Notes: generated from the sequence alone by a model not told the origin. DNA of 20,942 nucleotides from Betaproteobacteria bacterium (GCA_025354965.1 JANXLW010000380.1:1-20942); one strand, 5' to 3'; positions 1-9,500 are shown, numbered from the stretch's first letter. A program made the numbers and translations.

Positions 1-31
1 AAAAACGAAGTTGGTGATGATCTGCTCTCGG

Positions 32-1483
32 TCAAGTAAATTTCGCCAGCTTGAACACTTGATCAGACGGTAGACGGGGGATAACGATCTTCAAAAAGTG
101 CGTGGCATTGCGATGCAGCCAGCGCGACGCCTCATCGACCGAGTGAACAACGAATTCGCCCTCTGCACCATAGGCATGGTCGAAGTACCGGACGTTGTTG
201 CCGGGCGCAGAGGCGCTGATGCTCAAACGCAACTCCTTAGGCAAATCAGCGGGAATGCCCGCGTAGAAAAGATCGAACAGGCTCTGCCGGTCTATGTAGA
301 TCGTGCGCAAGGCCGAATTTTGGGCACACTTGTGTACGTTCTGGATCACCTTGTCGTGAAACACCCCGGTCAGGTCGGTGTTTTGCTGGTAGTTCGGTGC
401 CAGGAATTCGATCAGGTAATCGCTCACCGGTTTTTGGTATTGGTCCACCACAAACACATTGATCTGCAGGTGGCCGTGATGGTCTGCGTCGGCGCTGGCA
501 GCGTCTTGAACCTGATCTGATTGAGTCCGCCAAGTCTGTTCGATTGACCGGTAGTCATCAAACGAGTTGCAGCTCAGGGCAGACAACAGATACTGCTGAA
601 ACAGGGCCTGCTCAGCATCACTTTCACCATCGCCAAGGCTCGCTGGATCGGTGATGCTGGCATGGTCACGCCGGTTCATGACACCCAGTGGAAAGGTCAT
701 GGTTTCACCGTAACGATGCGGCCAGGGGGTAAAGGCGCCGTGCGCCAGCGAGGCCGCGTTGTTGTTGGCCGTCATTCCCAATATGGTCGGGGCCGCAGAG
801 GCGGTGAAGTCCAGGGTGGCGCCGTAGGCATTCAGATTGGCCGCTGCCACTCTGACCGTGCCATCCGAGCCGTGTTCATTGACCATCTGGGCCAAGCCGC
901 TTTGATAGGGCATGGAGCCAACCAGCACAAAGGGCCAAACCAGATCGGCTGCGTAAATCGTGCCGGTGTTCGCAGGCCCTTGGGCAAAGAGATCGCGCAG
1001 CGCTAGCTCCCATTGAAACGGGGAACCCAGCTCCAGCCCGTCAAGCATCAGTTTGCCGGTATGAAACCCATGCTCCCAACCCTTGAGCACACGCCCCAGC
1101 ATGGTTTGCCCGATGGTGGCCAGGGCCGAGCCAAAATTGGCGGGCGCCAGCATCACCATGCGCTGCGCCGGCATCTTGTCAGACGCGACACCGGTGTAGT
1201 AGGTTGCCAGCCAGTTGCGGGCCACCAGGCCGCCGGTGGAATGCACCACCAGGTCGAAAGGCAGTTGCAGCGTGCCGCTCGAAATCTGCGCCCGTACGGC
1301 CAGTTCCATGGCGTTGGCGGCGTCGTCAATCGACACATCGTCTTCCATCGAAATGTAATCCGCCAGGTACAAATTGACGGTTTGAAAACCGCGGCTATTG
1401 AGAAATTGCGCCAAGGCGTGGAATGATTGCGACGTGTCTGACCAGCCATGAACAATCAATACGGTGTTCTTGCTTCTTGGCAT
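32..1483 (-). CDS. Two-domain alpha/beta-hydrolase (lipase/esterase)
   Basis: Predicted serine hydrolase acting on ester or lipid substrates. The N-terminal half has the alpha/beta-hydrolase pattern: an oxyanion HG (VLIVHGW, residues 8-14), a nucleophile elbow HSTGG with Ser82 (a variant of GxSxG), and plausible Asp207 (GSDGTVR) and His274 (RRDHAS) to complete the triad. Residues from about 340 to the end form a separate domain beginning INVFVVDQYQKPVSDY that looks like a beta-sandwich; its role is unknown. No signal peptide is evident. The reading frame is open to 1528, but I chose the ATG at 1483 because GAGG precedes it at a usable distance and the hydrolase fold starts right after it. This gives 483 residues. 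The gene is divergent from the next one. The hydrolase call is firm; the substrate is unknown. Confidence 0.85.
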   Translation of the reverse strand: MPRSKNTVLIVHGWSDTSQSFHALAQFLNSRGFQTVNLYLADYISMEDDVSIDDAANAMELAVRAQISSGTLQLPFDLVVHSTGGLVARNWLATYYTGVASDKMPAQRMVMLAPANFGSALATIGQTMLGRVLKGWEHGFHTGKLMLDGLELGSPFQWELALRDLFAQGPANTGTIYAADLVWPFVLVGSMPYQSGLAQMVNEHGSDGTVRVAAANLNAYGATLDFTASAAPTILGMTANNNAASLAHGAFTPWPHRYGETMTFPLGVMNRRDHASITDPASLGDGESDAEQALFQQYLLSALSCNSFDDYRSIEQTWRTQSDQVQDAASADADHHGHLQINVFVVDQYQKPVSDYLIEFLAPNYQQNTDLTGVFHDKVIQNVHKCAQNSALRTIYIDRQSLFDLFYAGIPADLPKELRLSISASAPGNNVRYFDHAYGAEGEFVVHSVDEASRWLHRNATHFLKIVIPRLPSDQVFKLAKFT

Positions 1484-1567
1484 GACGGGCCTCATCGGGG
1501 TTGGTTCAAAGAATATGCACCATGGCAACGGTAGTCGACGTGTAAAAACCCTACCTAGAATAGGTTC

Positions 1568-1595
1568 TTGTTAAAACGGATGCCGCGTATATAGT
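1568..1595 (+). promoter_or_regulatory. Possible sigma-70 promoter of the small ORF/propeller unit
   Basis: TTGTTA (1568-1573), a 16-base spacer and TATAGT (1590-1595) fit a housekeeping promoter and would start RNA near 1602, about 48 bases before the next start codon. Just upstream an inverted repeat ACCTA-GAA-TAGGT (1553-1565) could be an operator. This rests on motif matching only. Confidence 0.35.
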
Positions 1596-1649
1596 TGCCT
1601 CGCAGCGGGTTGATTTGCTGCCAAAAGTTTTGAAATATCAGGAGGCGAC

Positions 1650-1784
1650 ATGGATTTCATCGAGAGGATATTCGGAGTTTCTCCCGACGGTGGTTCGGGA
1701 TCATTTGAGTTTCTGCTGTTTGCAATACCGATCATTGCCATCGTGGCGATCTGGGTTTTGCGCAATCGCTCACGGCGGAAATAA
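1650..1784 (+). CDS. Small single-pass membrane protein (44 aa)
   Basis: A 44-codon ORF with an excellent ribosome binding site (AGGAGG seven to eight bases before the ATG). The product starts MDFIERIFGVSPDGGSGS. It then has one hydrophobic helix (about residues 19-37, FEFLLFAIPIIAIVAIWVL) and ends in a basic tail, RNRSRRK. The positive tail suggests the N-terminus faces the periplasm and the C-terminus the cytoplasm. Two stop codons in a row (TAA TAA) end it. It lies 54 bases before the beta-propeller gene on the same strand and is probably co-transcribed with it. I do not recognise a function. The ribosome binding site and the amphipathic head-helix-basic-tail layout argue against a chance ORF. 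Confidence 0.7.
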   Translation: MDFIERIFGVSPDGGSGSFEFLLFAIPIIAIVAIWVLRNRSRRK

Positions 1785-1838
1785 TAACCGACACCGATAT
1801 AGCGCAATTCGCAGCATAGGTTCGAAGGAGGTAGCAGC

Positions 1839-4106
1839 ATGGCAAAAAGCAAAAAAGGCGCCGCGCAACCGGGCAATGTTGTTCGTTTGGGTTCGGGTCC
1901 GTCCAAACAGCGTGCGCCCGCAATACCGGCGCCACGACTGACGCTGCACAAAAAGCGAGCCGCCTGGTTTCACTCCCGCATCACTTGGCCGATGCGAGAA
2001 GCGCCACTGCAAAAACTCGTTGCCGAGCGTCGCCGCATCGAGCGCAGCATGCCAGCGACAGTGGCCGTCGCGACTCAATGGGCGCTGGCCGGACCGAGCA
2101 ATATTGGTGGGCGTTGCACCGCGCTGGTGTGCGATCCGGCCAATGCCGACCGGATCTGGATCGGGGCCGCCGGCGGTGGTGTGTGGGCCAGTATCGACGC
2201 CGGGCGCCACTGGACTTTCAGGTGGCGCGCCAAAGGTCCATTGCAGATCGGTGCTCTGGCCATCGATCCGACCAACCCCAAAACACTGTACTGCGGCACC
2301 GGTGAAGCCAACCTGTCGCTTGACTCGTACCCGGGCGACGGTGTCTATCGCTCGACCAACGGCGGTAGCAGCTGGAGCGCCTGGGCGTTGTCGGCAAAGA
2401 AGGGTTTGCCGCGACGCATTGGCACCATCGCCGTTGATCCGTTCGATTCAAAGCATGTGCTGGTTGGTGGTGTCGGCTTCGGCCGGGTTTCTGGCGACAA
2501 TGACTTTGGTGGCCTTTACAGTACCCGCGATGGCGGCCTCACCTGGGTCCGTGAAACATTCGTCAATGCTGGCAACTACTGGTGCCATAAGGTGGTGTTC
2601 GATGCTGCCACCAAAGGGCGTATCTTCGTCACCGTAACTTGCCCCGGCATGACCAGCGGCATCTACCGCTCAAGCGACGCTGGTCAAAGCTGGGTCCAGC
2701 TCAAGACCGGTCTGCCCAGTCCGGACCGCATAGGCCGCACTGCAATGGCACTGGCGCCGTCAAACCCCAAGGTGATGTATGCAATTTGTGCCGACGCGGC
2801 GGGACAGAGTGACGCCGTGCTGGGTGTCTTCAAAAGCAGCAACGGCGGCGATAGCTGGGCCAACATTGCAGGGAGTCACTTTGCCAAAGAAGGACAGATG
2901 TCTTACGGCAACGCCATCGCAGTGCATCCGACAGACCCCAACCAGGTCATCTGCGGCGGCGTCGATTTGCACCGCAGCAGCAACGGCGGCCAGACCTGGT
3001 CGGTGGCCTCTCATTGGGACGCCCAGCGCGGCACAGCAGGCTATGCACATGCTGATCATCACATGCTGGTGATGCCGGTGTCGGCACCGGGACGCATTTA
3101 CAGTGCCAATGACGGTGGCATGGATGTTAGCGAGGACGCTGGCGCAAGCTGGAGCAATCGCAGCGCCGGCTTGTCGGTGACGATGTATTACGACATCGAC
3201 GTTGGGCAAACTGACGCCCGCGTTTTCGGCGGTGGTGCGCAGGACAACGGCACACTGGTGACTAAAACAGGCGCCGTCGACGACGCCTTCGAGCTTCTTG
3301 GCGGCGACGGTGGCTGGATGGTGATTGACCCCAAAGACGCCGGTCATATCTATGCCTCCTACCAGTTTGGCGGTATGTACCGTTTTCGCAATGGTGCGAC
3401 GCGCAATGTCTCACCGCCCTTCAAGCCAGAGGACAGCGCGGGCATCTGGATGGTTTACATATGCTTTGACCCGAACGATGCGAACACGGTCTACACCGGT
3501 AGTCAGCGGCTCTACCGCACACGCAACGATGGCGTCTCCTGGAATGCGTTGACGCCAATACTGGACAGCAGTCCGATCAGTGCTATCGAAGTGGCACCGG
3601 CCAACTCCAAGAATGTGTACATCGCCACGGAGAATGGAAGCTTCTTTCGAAGCCTGGACGGCGGTGCAACCTGGAGCGCCAACCTGGCCGGTGGAACGCT
3701 TCCGGGCGTGATGATCACGCGCATTGTGACGCACCCGCAAAACGCCAAAGAGGTTTACCTCACGACCGCGAATTTCGGTAACCACCATGTTTTTCGCTCG
3801 ATTGACGCAGGCGCTTCCTGGAGCGACATTGACGGCGGCAAGCTGCCCGACGTACCCCACCACGCATTGCTGATTCGACCGGACCAGCCGGGAGAGTTGT
3901 GGGTGTGCAACGATGCGGGTGTCTATGTCACCGCCGATGCCGGTGCCAACTGGCGCAACGCAAGCGGTAATTTGCCCCCGGCCATGGTGGTCGATTTGGT
4001 CTACCACGCTTCCAGCAAGACCTTGCTGGCGGCCACCTATGGTCGCAGCATCTGGCGCTTGGGGCTAACGACGTTCAGCGTGGTGGCCCACGACGCCGCT
4101 TTGTGA
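1839..4106 (+). CDS. Asp-box (BNR) beta-propeller protein
   Basis: A 755-residue repeat protein built from BNR/Asp-box blades, as in sortilin/VPS10-like and xyloglucanase-like propellers. At least eleven S/T-x-D/N-x-G-x-x-W boxes are visible, near residues 118, 172, 229, 278, 333, 380, 431, 561, 604, 653 and 698. They include SIDAGRHW, SSNGGDSW, SEDAGASW and SLDGGATW. The intervals of roughly 45-55 residues, with a longer gap around 440-560, suggest two propellers in tandem. The ribosome binding site GAAGGAGG is very strong. The first about 70 residues are basic (MAKSKKGAAQ...) and contain no signal peptide, which is odd because such propellers are often exported. No catalytic acid pair can be assigned, so a binding or scaffolding role is as likely as hydrolase activity. 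Confidence 0.85.
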   Translation: MAKSKKGAAQPGNVVRLGSGPSKQRAPAIPAPRLTLHKKRAAWFHSRITWPMREAPLQKLVAERRRIERSMPATVAVATQWALAGPSNIGGRCTALVCDPANADRIWIGAAGGGVWASIDAGRHWTFRWRAKGPLQIGALAIDPTNPKTLYCGTGEANLSLDSYPGDGVYRSTNGGSSWSAWALSAKKGLPRRIGTIAVDPFDSKHVLVGGVGFGRVSGDNDFGGLYSTRDGGLTWVRETFVNAGNYWCHKVVFDAATKGRIFVTVTCPGMTSGIYRSSDAGQSWVQLKTGLPSPDRIGRTAMALAPSNPKVMYAICADAAGQSDAVLGVFKSSNGGDSWANIAGSHFAKEGQMSYGNAIAVHPTDPNQVICGGVDLHRSSNGGQTWSVASHWDAQRGTAGYAHADHHMLVMPVSAPGRIYSANDGGMDVSEDAGASWSNRSAGLSVTMYYDIDVGQTDARVFGGGAQDNGTLVTKTGAVDDAFELLGGDGGWMVIDPKDAGHIYASYQFGGMYRFRNGATRNVSPPFKPEDSAGIWMVYICFDPNDANTVYTGSQRLYRTRNDGVSWNALTPILDSSPISAIEVAPANSKNVYIATENGSFFRSLDGGATWSANLAGGTLPGVMITRIVTHPQNAKEVYLTTANFGNHHVFRSIDAGASWSDIDGGKLPDVPHHALLIRPDQPGELWVCNDAGVYVTADAGANWRNASGNLPPAMVVDLVYHASSKTLLAATYGRSIWRLGLTTFSVVAHDAAL

Positions 4107-4254
4107 ACGCATTCTCGCGGGCACGCAGATTATCGGCGGTCTCGCCGATGCGCTCACTGACCGGCTGTAGCGGCACCAGTGGCTGACCCGGCGCCGGTGT
4201 CGGCTTGGTCGGCGCATTTGCAGAGGGCGATTTTCTCTTGTGCATGAGACCCAT
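4075..4254 (-). CDS. Possible small basic proline-rich protein
   Basis: A 59-codon ORF reading against the propeller gene and overlapping its last 32 bases. The product has a Pro/Ala-rich stretch (SANAPTKPTPAPGQPLVPLQ) and then a charged, probably helical end (SERIGETADNLRARE) with a very basic tail. AGAAGAG lies before the ATG at 4254; an alternative ATG is at 4245. No family is recognised, and the overlap with a well supported gene lowers confidence. Confidence 0.25.
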   Translation of the reverse strand: MGLMHKRKSPSANAPTKPTPAPGQPLVPLQPVSERIGETADNLRARENAFTKRRRGPPR

Positions 4255-4428
4255 TAAACAACTCTTCTGACGCCAGCAGGCGCCTGCCAATCAAAAACCA
4301 GACACAACAACCCCACCTTCTACAGCTGGTCAGGCGACCTGAGTCCAACTTTGCCAAATACCCATATCAGCAGTAGTTTTTTTGAAAAAGATGCAGGATG
4401 AAAAAAATACAACCAGACAGGGAACGCC
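4107..4428. other. Intergenic stretch without a firm gene
   Basis: Apart from the doubtful minus-strand ORF at 4075-4254, this stretch has a perfect 12-base palindrome GCAGGCGCCTGC (4276-4287) and an A/T-rich run just before the next gene (about 4375-4412). I see no convincing promoter or terminator. Confidence 0.4.
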
Positions 4429-5025
4429 ATGAGTGCTTTTGAACTTGTTGCGCTGATCGGAGCCGTGTGCGGCATTGCCATGGTGCTGGGTGGTATATGG
4501 CTGATTGCCAAAGGCGCGCTGACCTTTGCCGCGACACCCAAAACCGAAGCGCTGACCCTCGAGTGGAAAAAACAGTTTCGCTTGACGACACAAGTGCCTG
4601 GCATGGCATTTTTCCTGATTGGCTTGCTGTTTGTCTCGGTGTCTCTTGGATTTCTCAGGCCGCCAGGACTGGTTCCGCTGGAATTCGAAGGAGAGATCAA
4701 GGGCGTCGACGAACCGGTTTCGATTCTGGTGCGCCCTACCACCAGCTGGGAACTTCCAAGTACCACAGCCGGGACCATCAGTGGCAAGATTTATCCTGAT
4801 TTATCGGTGGTTGTGCTGGTCGTCAACGCGCCTGGCTATGAACCTTTTTCCAAGTCCATCAAAGTGAGTGAACAGGGCCGGCATGTGACCCCTTTGGGAA
4901 CGCTTGAACTGCATCGAAAACTCAAGAAATCAGACCTGACGGCAAGCATTGCCGATCTCCCGTTTAACCCGGCTGATCCAGCGAACGCAGCCACCAACAC
5001 AGTCGCCTACGGCGTGCCGCAATGA
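4429..5025 (+). CDS. Membrane protein with exported C-terminal domain
   Basis: A 198-residue protein with two hydrophobic helices: about residues 5-33 (FELVALIGAVCGIAMVLGGI...) and 60-80 (GMAFFLIGLLFVSVSLGFL). A charged cytoplasmic-looking loop containing TPKTEALTLEWKKQ separates them. The rest (about 85-198) is soluble and probably beta-rich. It has the features of a carboxypeptidase-regulatory-like or PEGA-like sandwich (SGKIYPDLSVVVLVVNAPGYEPFSKSIKV). With both helices inserted, the N-terminus and this domain should lie on the periplasmic side. AGGGAA precedes the ATG. The stop codon overlaps the next start (ATGA), so the two genes are translationally coupled. I do not recognise a named family. 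Confidence 0.75.
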   Translation: MSAFELVALIGAVCGIAMVLGGIWLIAKGALTFAATPKTEALTLEWKKQFRLTTQVPGMAFFLIGLLFVSVSLGFLRPPGLVPLEFEGEIKGVDEPVSILVRPTTSWELPSTTAGTISGKIYPDLSVVVLVVNAPGYEPFSKSIKVSEQGRHVTPLGTLELHRKLKKSDLTASIADLPFNPADPANAATNTVAYGVPQ

Positions 5026-5366
5026 CGCGCCGTCGTCAGCTCCTGGTCCTGCTCCTGGGCGCCGCGGTTGTGCTTGGCACCAACACGGCCCGCGCCCAAG
5101 CCGCGGGTGCCAGCGTTCCGGTGCAAGGCCAGGTCTTGTCGCGCAGTTCGGGCGGTCCTGTCCCTGGCGTCAGCGCCGTTCTGGTGCATCAAAGACTTGG
5201 CCGTAGTGCGCTGTCTTATACCGATGCCTATGGTCACTTCGGGTGGTCTGCGATACCGATTCGACCCGAACCCTATTTCCTGGAGATTTATTGGGGCCAA
5301 CAACTGATATACCGCCAACCAGTGACGGTCAGATCGCCGACGACGCTGCCCCCCATTCGGTTGTAG
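5022..5366 (+). CDS. Small secreted carboxypeptidase-regulatory-like protein
   Basis: A 114-residue protein with a classical signal peptide: a basic start MTRRRQ, the hydrophobic core LLVLLLGAAVVLG, and likely cleavage near ARAQ-A around residue 26. The mature part reads VPVQGQVLSRSSGGPVPGVS, then an ...SYTDAYGHFGW... turn and FLEIYWGQQLIYRQPV. That is the usual pattern of a carboxypeptidase regulatory-like (CarboxypepD_reg) sandwich with the G-T/D-x-x-G-x-F step. Its ATG overlaps the stop of the preceding membrane protein by four bases, so the products are probably made in matched amounts and may interact in the periplasm (inference). It ends 12 bases from the convergent pyruvyl transferase-like gene; no terminator is visible between them. 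Confidence 0.75.
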   Translation: MTRRRQLLVLLLGAAVVLGTNTARAQAAGASVPVQGQVLSRSSGGPVPGVSAVLVHQRLGRSALSYTDAYGHFGWSAIPIRPEPYFLEIYWGQQLIYRQPVTVRSPTTLPPIRL

Positions 5367-5378
5367 AAAAGCTTGCGT

Positions 5379-6287
5379 TCAGGGCGTGAAGCGCAGCTCA
5401 TAGTCGCGGGCGAAGTCAGCGCAGGCGGTCATCATCCGATCTCTCTGGCGTGCCACGTCGCAGGGTTTGCTGCAAATGAATTTGGCCTCGTCTTTGCCGT
5501 ATCTGTAAAGTGTTTCAGAAACGTGCCGGGCATCATCGACGGTCGCGGCGGCTACCGCGCGCAATGCGGGGTATCTTGTGTAGCGACGGTAATTGGCCCA
5601 ACGTGCCAGTCGGTTGGTCAAAGCCTTGGAGCGGCGAATGGTTCTGACCAAGGGCCGATCCATGACCAGCGGTGCGAACGGACGTTGCACGGTATCGAGC
5701 CAGTCTTTCCACTTGAAGTCATTGAAGCGGTGGGCCAGAACACAGGCAGACCAGGGAATTCCCATGGCATCCGCACAGACCGCGCCGTGCAATGACTCCG
5801 ACAGTATGCGCGAACAGCGGCGCATTTGAGCGGTTACCTCGGTCGGTGATTGCCTTGGATTGATGGCCACCATGCCGGCGTTCAATGCGACACTGGCCCA
5901 GTCGTAGCTGTCCCAGGTGGCATAGTGCGGTATCAACCCGACAGCGCCTTGTCCATCGGCACTGATTTGAAGCTCGCGCCACAGCAAGGCCGGGTCACCC
6001 AGGGCGAGCTCTTTGGACAGGTTGAATTCCCGCGCTGAACTTGGACCTCTTACCCAGCGGAAATCCCAGTTGGGGTCTGCCAGGGCTGCACGCGCTTCCC
6101 CAACGCCGCTGCCCAGAACCACTTTTTTCACGCTCCTGTCGTGTCGGCCGTCCAGCAGGGTTCCGACACCATAAAAGAGAGCTCTTCCATCCAGCTTTGC
6201 CATATCGGGAAACAGGCCGGGCCAGATCAGGGTATTGAGATCGTCCCCGAAATTGCCGCCTGCAATTTGGCAATATTTCATTGCCAT
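5379..6287 (-). CDS. Polysaccharide pyruvyl transferase family protein
   Basis: A 302-residue protein resembling the polysaccharide pyruvyl transferase family (PF04230; the ExoV/CsaB type), which adds ketal pyruvate to surface sugars. Visible family marks are GNFGDDLN near the start (residues about 11-18), a short YGVGTLL segment, the VRGPSSA segment near residue 80, LGDPALL near residue 97, GLIPHY near 118, and the conserved SESLHGAVCADAMGIPW near 163-179. After about residue 190 it departs from the core domain and ends in a basic helical region. AGAGG precedes the ATG at 6287; a second ATG at 6281 is possible. No other polysaccharide gene is nearby, so it stands alone here. The family call is good; the substrate is unknown. 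Confidence 0.8.
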   Translation of the reverse strand: MAMKYCQIAGGNFGDDLNTLIWPGLFPDMAKLDGRALFYGVGTLLDGRHDRSVKKVVLGSGVGEARAALADPNWDFRWVRGPSSAREFNLSKELALGDPALLWRELQISADGQGAVGLIPHYATWDSYDWASVALNAGMVAINPRQSPTEVTAQMRRCSRILSESLHGAVCADAMGIPWSACVLAHRFNDFKWKDWLDTVQRPFAPLVMDRPLVRTIRRSKALTNRLARWANYRRYTRYPALRAVAAATVDDARHVSETLYRYGKDEAKFICSKPCDVARQRDRMMTACADFARDYELRFTP

Positions 6288-6558
6288 GGCTGGCCTCTGG
6301 AGGTTCGAGCCTTGTCGACCCCAACATCGATCACGTGCAGTTTTGGTTTACGGTGCATGCTGCCAGTTTGCGAGAGCGACGTTGCGCTCCCGTAGCCAGC
6401 TTATGAAGTCGAGGTAAAGAATGCAACAGCCCGGTGCGGCGCTGTCAGGTTTTCACAATGGAGGACGACAGCGCACCTCTTGTTGCCACCGAAGGTGGCA
6501 ATTCAGTGGTATGAACTGCCACCCCGGTCTGATTACTTTAAGGAGCAGGGAATGGGTG
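6288..6558. other. Intergenic region between two minus-strand genes
   Basis: This carries the 3' region of the protease gene and the upstream region of the pyruvyl transferase-like gene. It contains the hairpin set at 6484-6524 and another small inverted repeat, GAGCG-N6-CGCTC (6374-6389). A 26-codon minus-strand ORF starts MHRKPKLHVIDVGVD and ends in an overlap with the start of the downstream gene (CAATGA). It has no ribosome binding site and is not called as a gene. Confidence 0.4.
6484..6524 (-). terminator. Alternative hairpins downstream of the protease gene
   Basis: On the plus strand TTGCCACC (6484-6491), a GAA loop and GGTGGCAA (6495-6502) form a perfect 8-bp stem. The same GGTGGCA can instead pair with TGCCACC at 6518-6524. 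Both lie 35-75 bases beyond the protease stop, where a terminator or 3'-end stabiliser would sit. There is no U-run, so intrinsic termination would be weak. Confidence 0.35.
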
Positions 6559-9500
6559 TTACTGCGACGCTCTTAGCAGCGCTGCCTGGGCGGCACCTGA
6601 GGTGTTTTCTTTATCAACCACCATGACACCCAGCGCCGGCGTCAGAGCCCATTCCGTCCGGTCCAATGTGGCCGCCACCGATGCCGTGCTGCCAGGGTTC
6701 ACTGTAACGTAATCGCCGTTGGAGATCGCTGGTGTGAAGGCATTGAACGATGCAACACCCGGTACCGAATTAAGGGCGCCGTTCCAGTTGAAGGAATACG
6801 CCCGGTAGCTAAAGCGCGGATTGGAGGGCAGTAGCCCGATGTCGGAGGTAAGAACCGGCAGCAGCATCGTTGAGCCATCGGTTGGCGCATCAGTAAAAAA
6901 TGTCAATTTGGTGGCACCGGTATGCAGGTTTTGCACGCCCACCACCGCTTCGCCACTGTAGGAGCCGGAGGTCAGGGCGCCGTAGTCGAAGCTGAAAACA
7001 TTGAAGTCTGGCACACCGTCACCGTTGGAGTCGATGTACAGGTCCACTTCGCCGTTGGCGGCAGTGTTGAAGCGATCAAACGTATTGACGGCAAACACCA
7101 GGAAATTGGTGGTTGGGTCATAGGGGAACGACTGCACACCGACTGCGCGAATGTCAAACGGTGCCGCACCCTGACGGGTTCCACTCAGACCCCAGGCGTA
7201 GAAATCCGCGTTGGCGGCTTTGGCGGCCGAGCTTGAATTGCTCAGTCGAACCGTGCTCGCCGGGCGACGCAGGCTCAATGTGCTGCTGAGTTGTGCCGAC
7301 AACTTCGAACGGGCACGTTCCACAAGGTAGTAGGGCAGGCTTAACGTCACGCCACCGTTGTCGCCGGCGCTGGCCGGGGTCAGCGTCACCAAGCCGGCCA
7401 CTTCATTGAAAGTGGAGCTGTCGCCGGCGCTGGTGCCGGGCACCGACAAAGTCACTTTGACCGATTCGGTCTCACCGGCGTCGATGCTGATCACCGAACG
7501 ACTCAGTGTCATGGTGTGTACGTCGCCACCAGTGGGAGTCGCAACCAGGTTGAAGCTGACGCGCTGGCGACCCTTGTTGCTGATTCGCAATTGGCGTGAA
7601 GCCTGGTAGCTGCTGCTGAACTCGGCAAAGCCAAAAGAAATGGCGGTGGCATTCGGGTCTTCAGCAATCGAGACCACAGTCTGAGTCAGGGTTGCACCAA
7701 CCGGCTGCACCAGCCCGGCGCCTTCAATGCGTGCGGAGTAGTCGGGCAGTTTCGAAGGCGCTGCGGTCTGTGTGATCGCCGCCGCCAAAGCGCGTTCGCT
7801 CCAGCCTGGGTGAGCCTGTGTCGTCAATGCCGCAACGCCAGCCACATGCGGCGTCGCCATCGAAGTGCCACTTTCCGCAATCGAGCCGTTACCGGAGCCG
7901 ACCAGAGTCGAGAACACCGAGACGCCAGGCGCCGACAACGAGGGCTTCAGTGCGCTATCGCCGACGCGTGGCCCCGCCGAACTGAAGCTTGCGGCAGTAC
8001 CAACGAACGCATTGTTCAGCACCGTGGCGACCATCGACTCTGACGTAGAACCCGTCAAGGCCGCAGCATCGGAAGGCTGAACGCCAAGGAACGGGATGCT
8101 GACACCCGCGATCGGGCCTTCGTAAATGCCATAACCAGCGCCATTGTTGATCAGCGCTACAGCGGCGGCGCCGGCGGCCTGGCCGAAGATGGCCCGGTCG
8201 ACTCGCGCACAGGTGCCGCGCAAGGTGACCACCAGTTTGCCGGTGGTGCCGGCGTACTCTGCCGCGTTGCAACCCAGCGACACCGTACCGTTTGCGTTGC
8301 GAAGAACCACAGTCTGCAGAGCCGAGGAAGGCAGCGCAGCGCCATTGGAGTCCTGGGCGTTGATGGTGGCACCGCTGGCCAGCGTCAGAACCGCACCAGG
8401 GAACGTGGGTCGACCATCGATGGCGGCAACGCTGATTACCCCGTCGCCACTGGCCGGCGCACTGGTGATGTACGGCGCAGGTCCGTTATTGCCCGACGCG
8501 GCGACCACCACGACACCTGCTGCAGTCGCAGCCTGGGCCGCCAATGCGTCGGCACTGTCGGCGCCACCGAAAGGCGAGCCCAGCGACATGCTGATCACGT
8601 CCATATCGTTGGCCACCGCCCAGTCAATGGCCTCGACCACGACATCGGTCGTTCCGGTGCAGCCGAAGACGCGGACCGCGTAGAGGTCTGCCTTGGGTGC
8701 AACACCAGGCCCGATATTGAAGGCACCTGGCACATAGGCCGCGGCGTTGTAGGGGCCGGCGTAAGTGGTGCCGGCGGCGGTCACGCCGAAGCCGGCGACG
8801 GTGCCGGCGACGTGGCTGCCGTGGCCGTTGCAGTCGAGCGGGTTGGTGTCAGGCACCGGTGTGTTAGATCCGTTGTAGGCGTCACCGACCAGGTCAATCC
8901 CACCCTTAATCTTGGGTGCAGCGGGGCCGAACAAGGAGGGATCGGCCGGTGTCGTGCCGCTGGCGGCAGCGGCAGCGAACGCGGCCACAGTTCCGGGACC
9001 GCCAAAGTTGGCGTGCGTGTAATCGATGCCGGTGTCGACGATCGCGACCTTGATACCTTCACCACGGAATCCAGGCGTCGCTTGCCAGACCGCAGGGGTG
9101 CCGATATAAGGCACCGTGCTGGTGTTGTTTAACTCATGCTGGACTACACGCAGCACACTGACCACGCCAGGCAAGGCGGCAATGGCCGCAATTTTCGACG
9201 GGTGCACCTCAACCTTGATGCCGTTGACAGCATTGTGGAAATGATTGAGCACCTTGGCGCCGTGACCTTCCAGTTGCGGGCGAACGGCATCATGCTGGGC
9301 CCGGACGCGATTGACAACCTGGTCACGTTCGGCGCGGTCGATGGTGTGGGTGGGTGAAAGCGCGCGCGCGCCTGCCACGGAATTTTCCGACATGACGACC
9401 ACAACCTTGACGGTTTGCTCGGCGCGGGCGCTGAGCAAACGCGACGTATCGGCAGTCTGTGCACCATCGTATTCGCGAAAGCGGCTCGCCGTATTCTGGG

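Noticed and set aside
2760..4007. Long minus-strand ORFs of 195 and 198 residues inside the propeller gene
   Set aside because: They are antisense shadows of a well supported gene and have no ribosome binding sites or family motifs.
8144..8683. 179-residue plus-strand ORF inside the protease gene
   Set aside because: It is antisense to the conserved catalytic region of the subtilase, and its open frame follows from high GC codon use.
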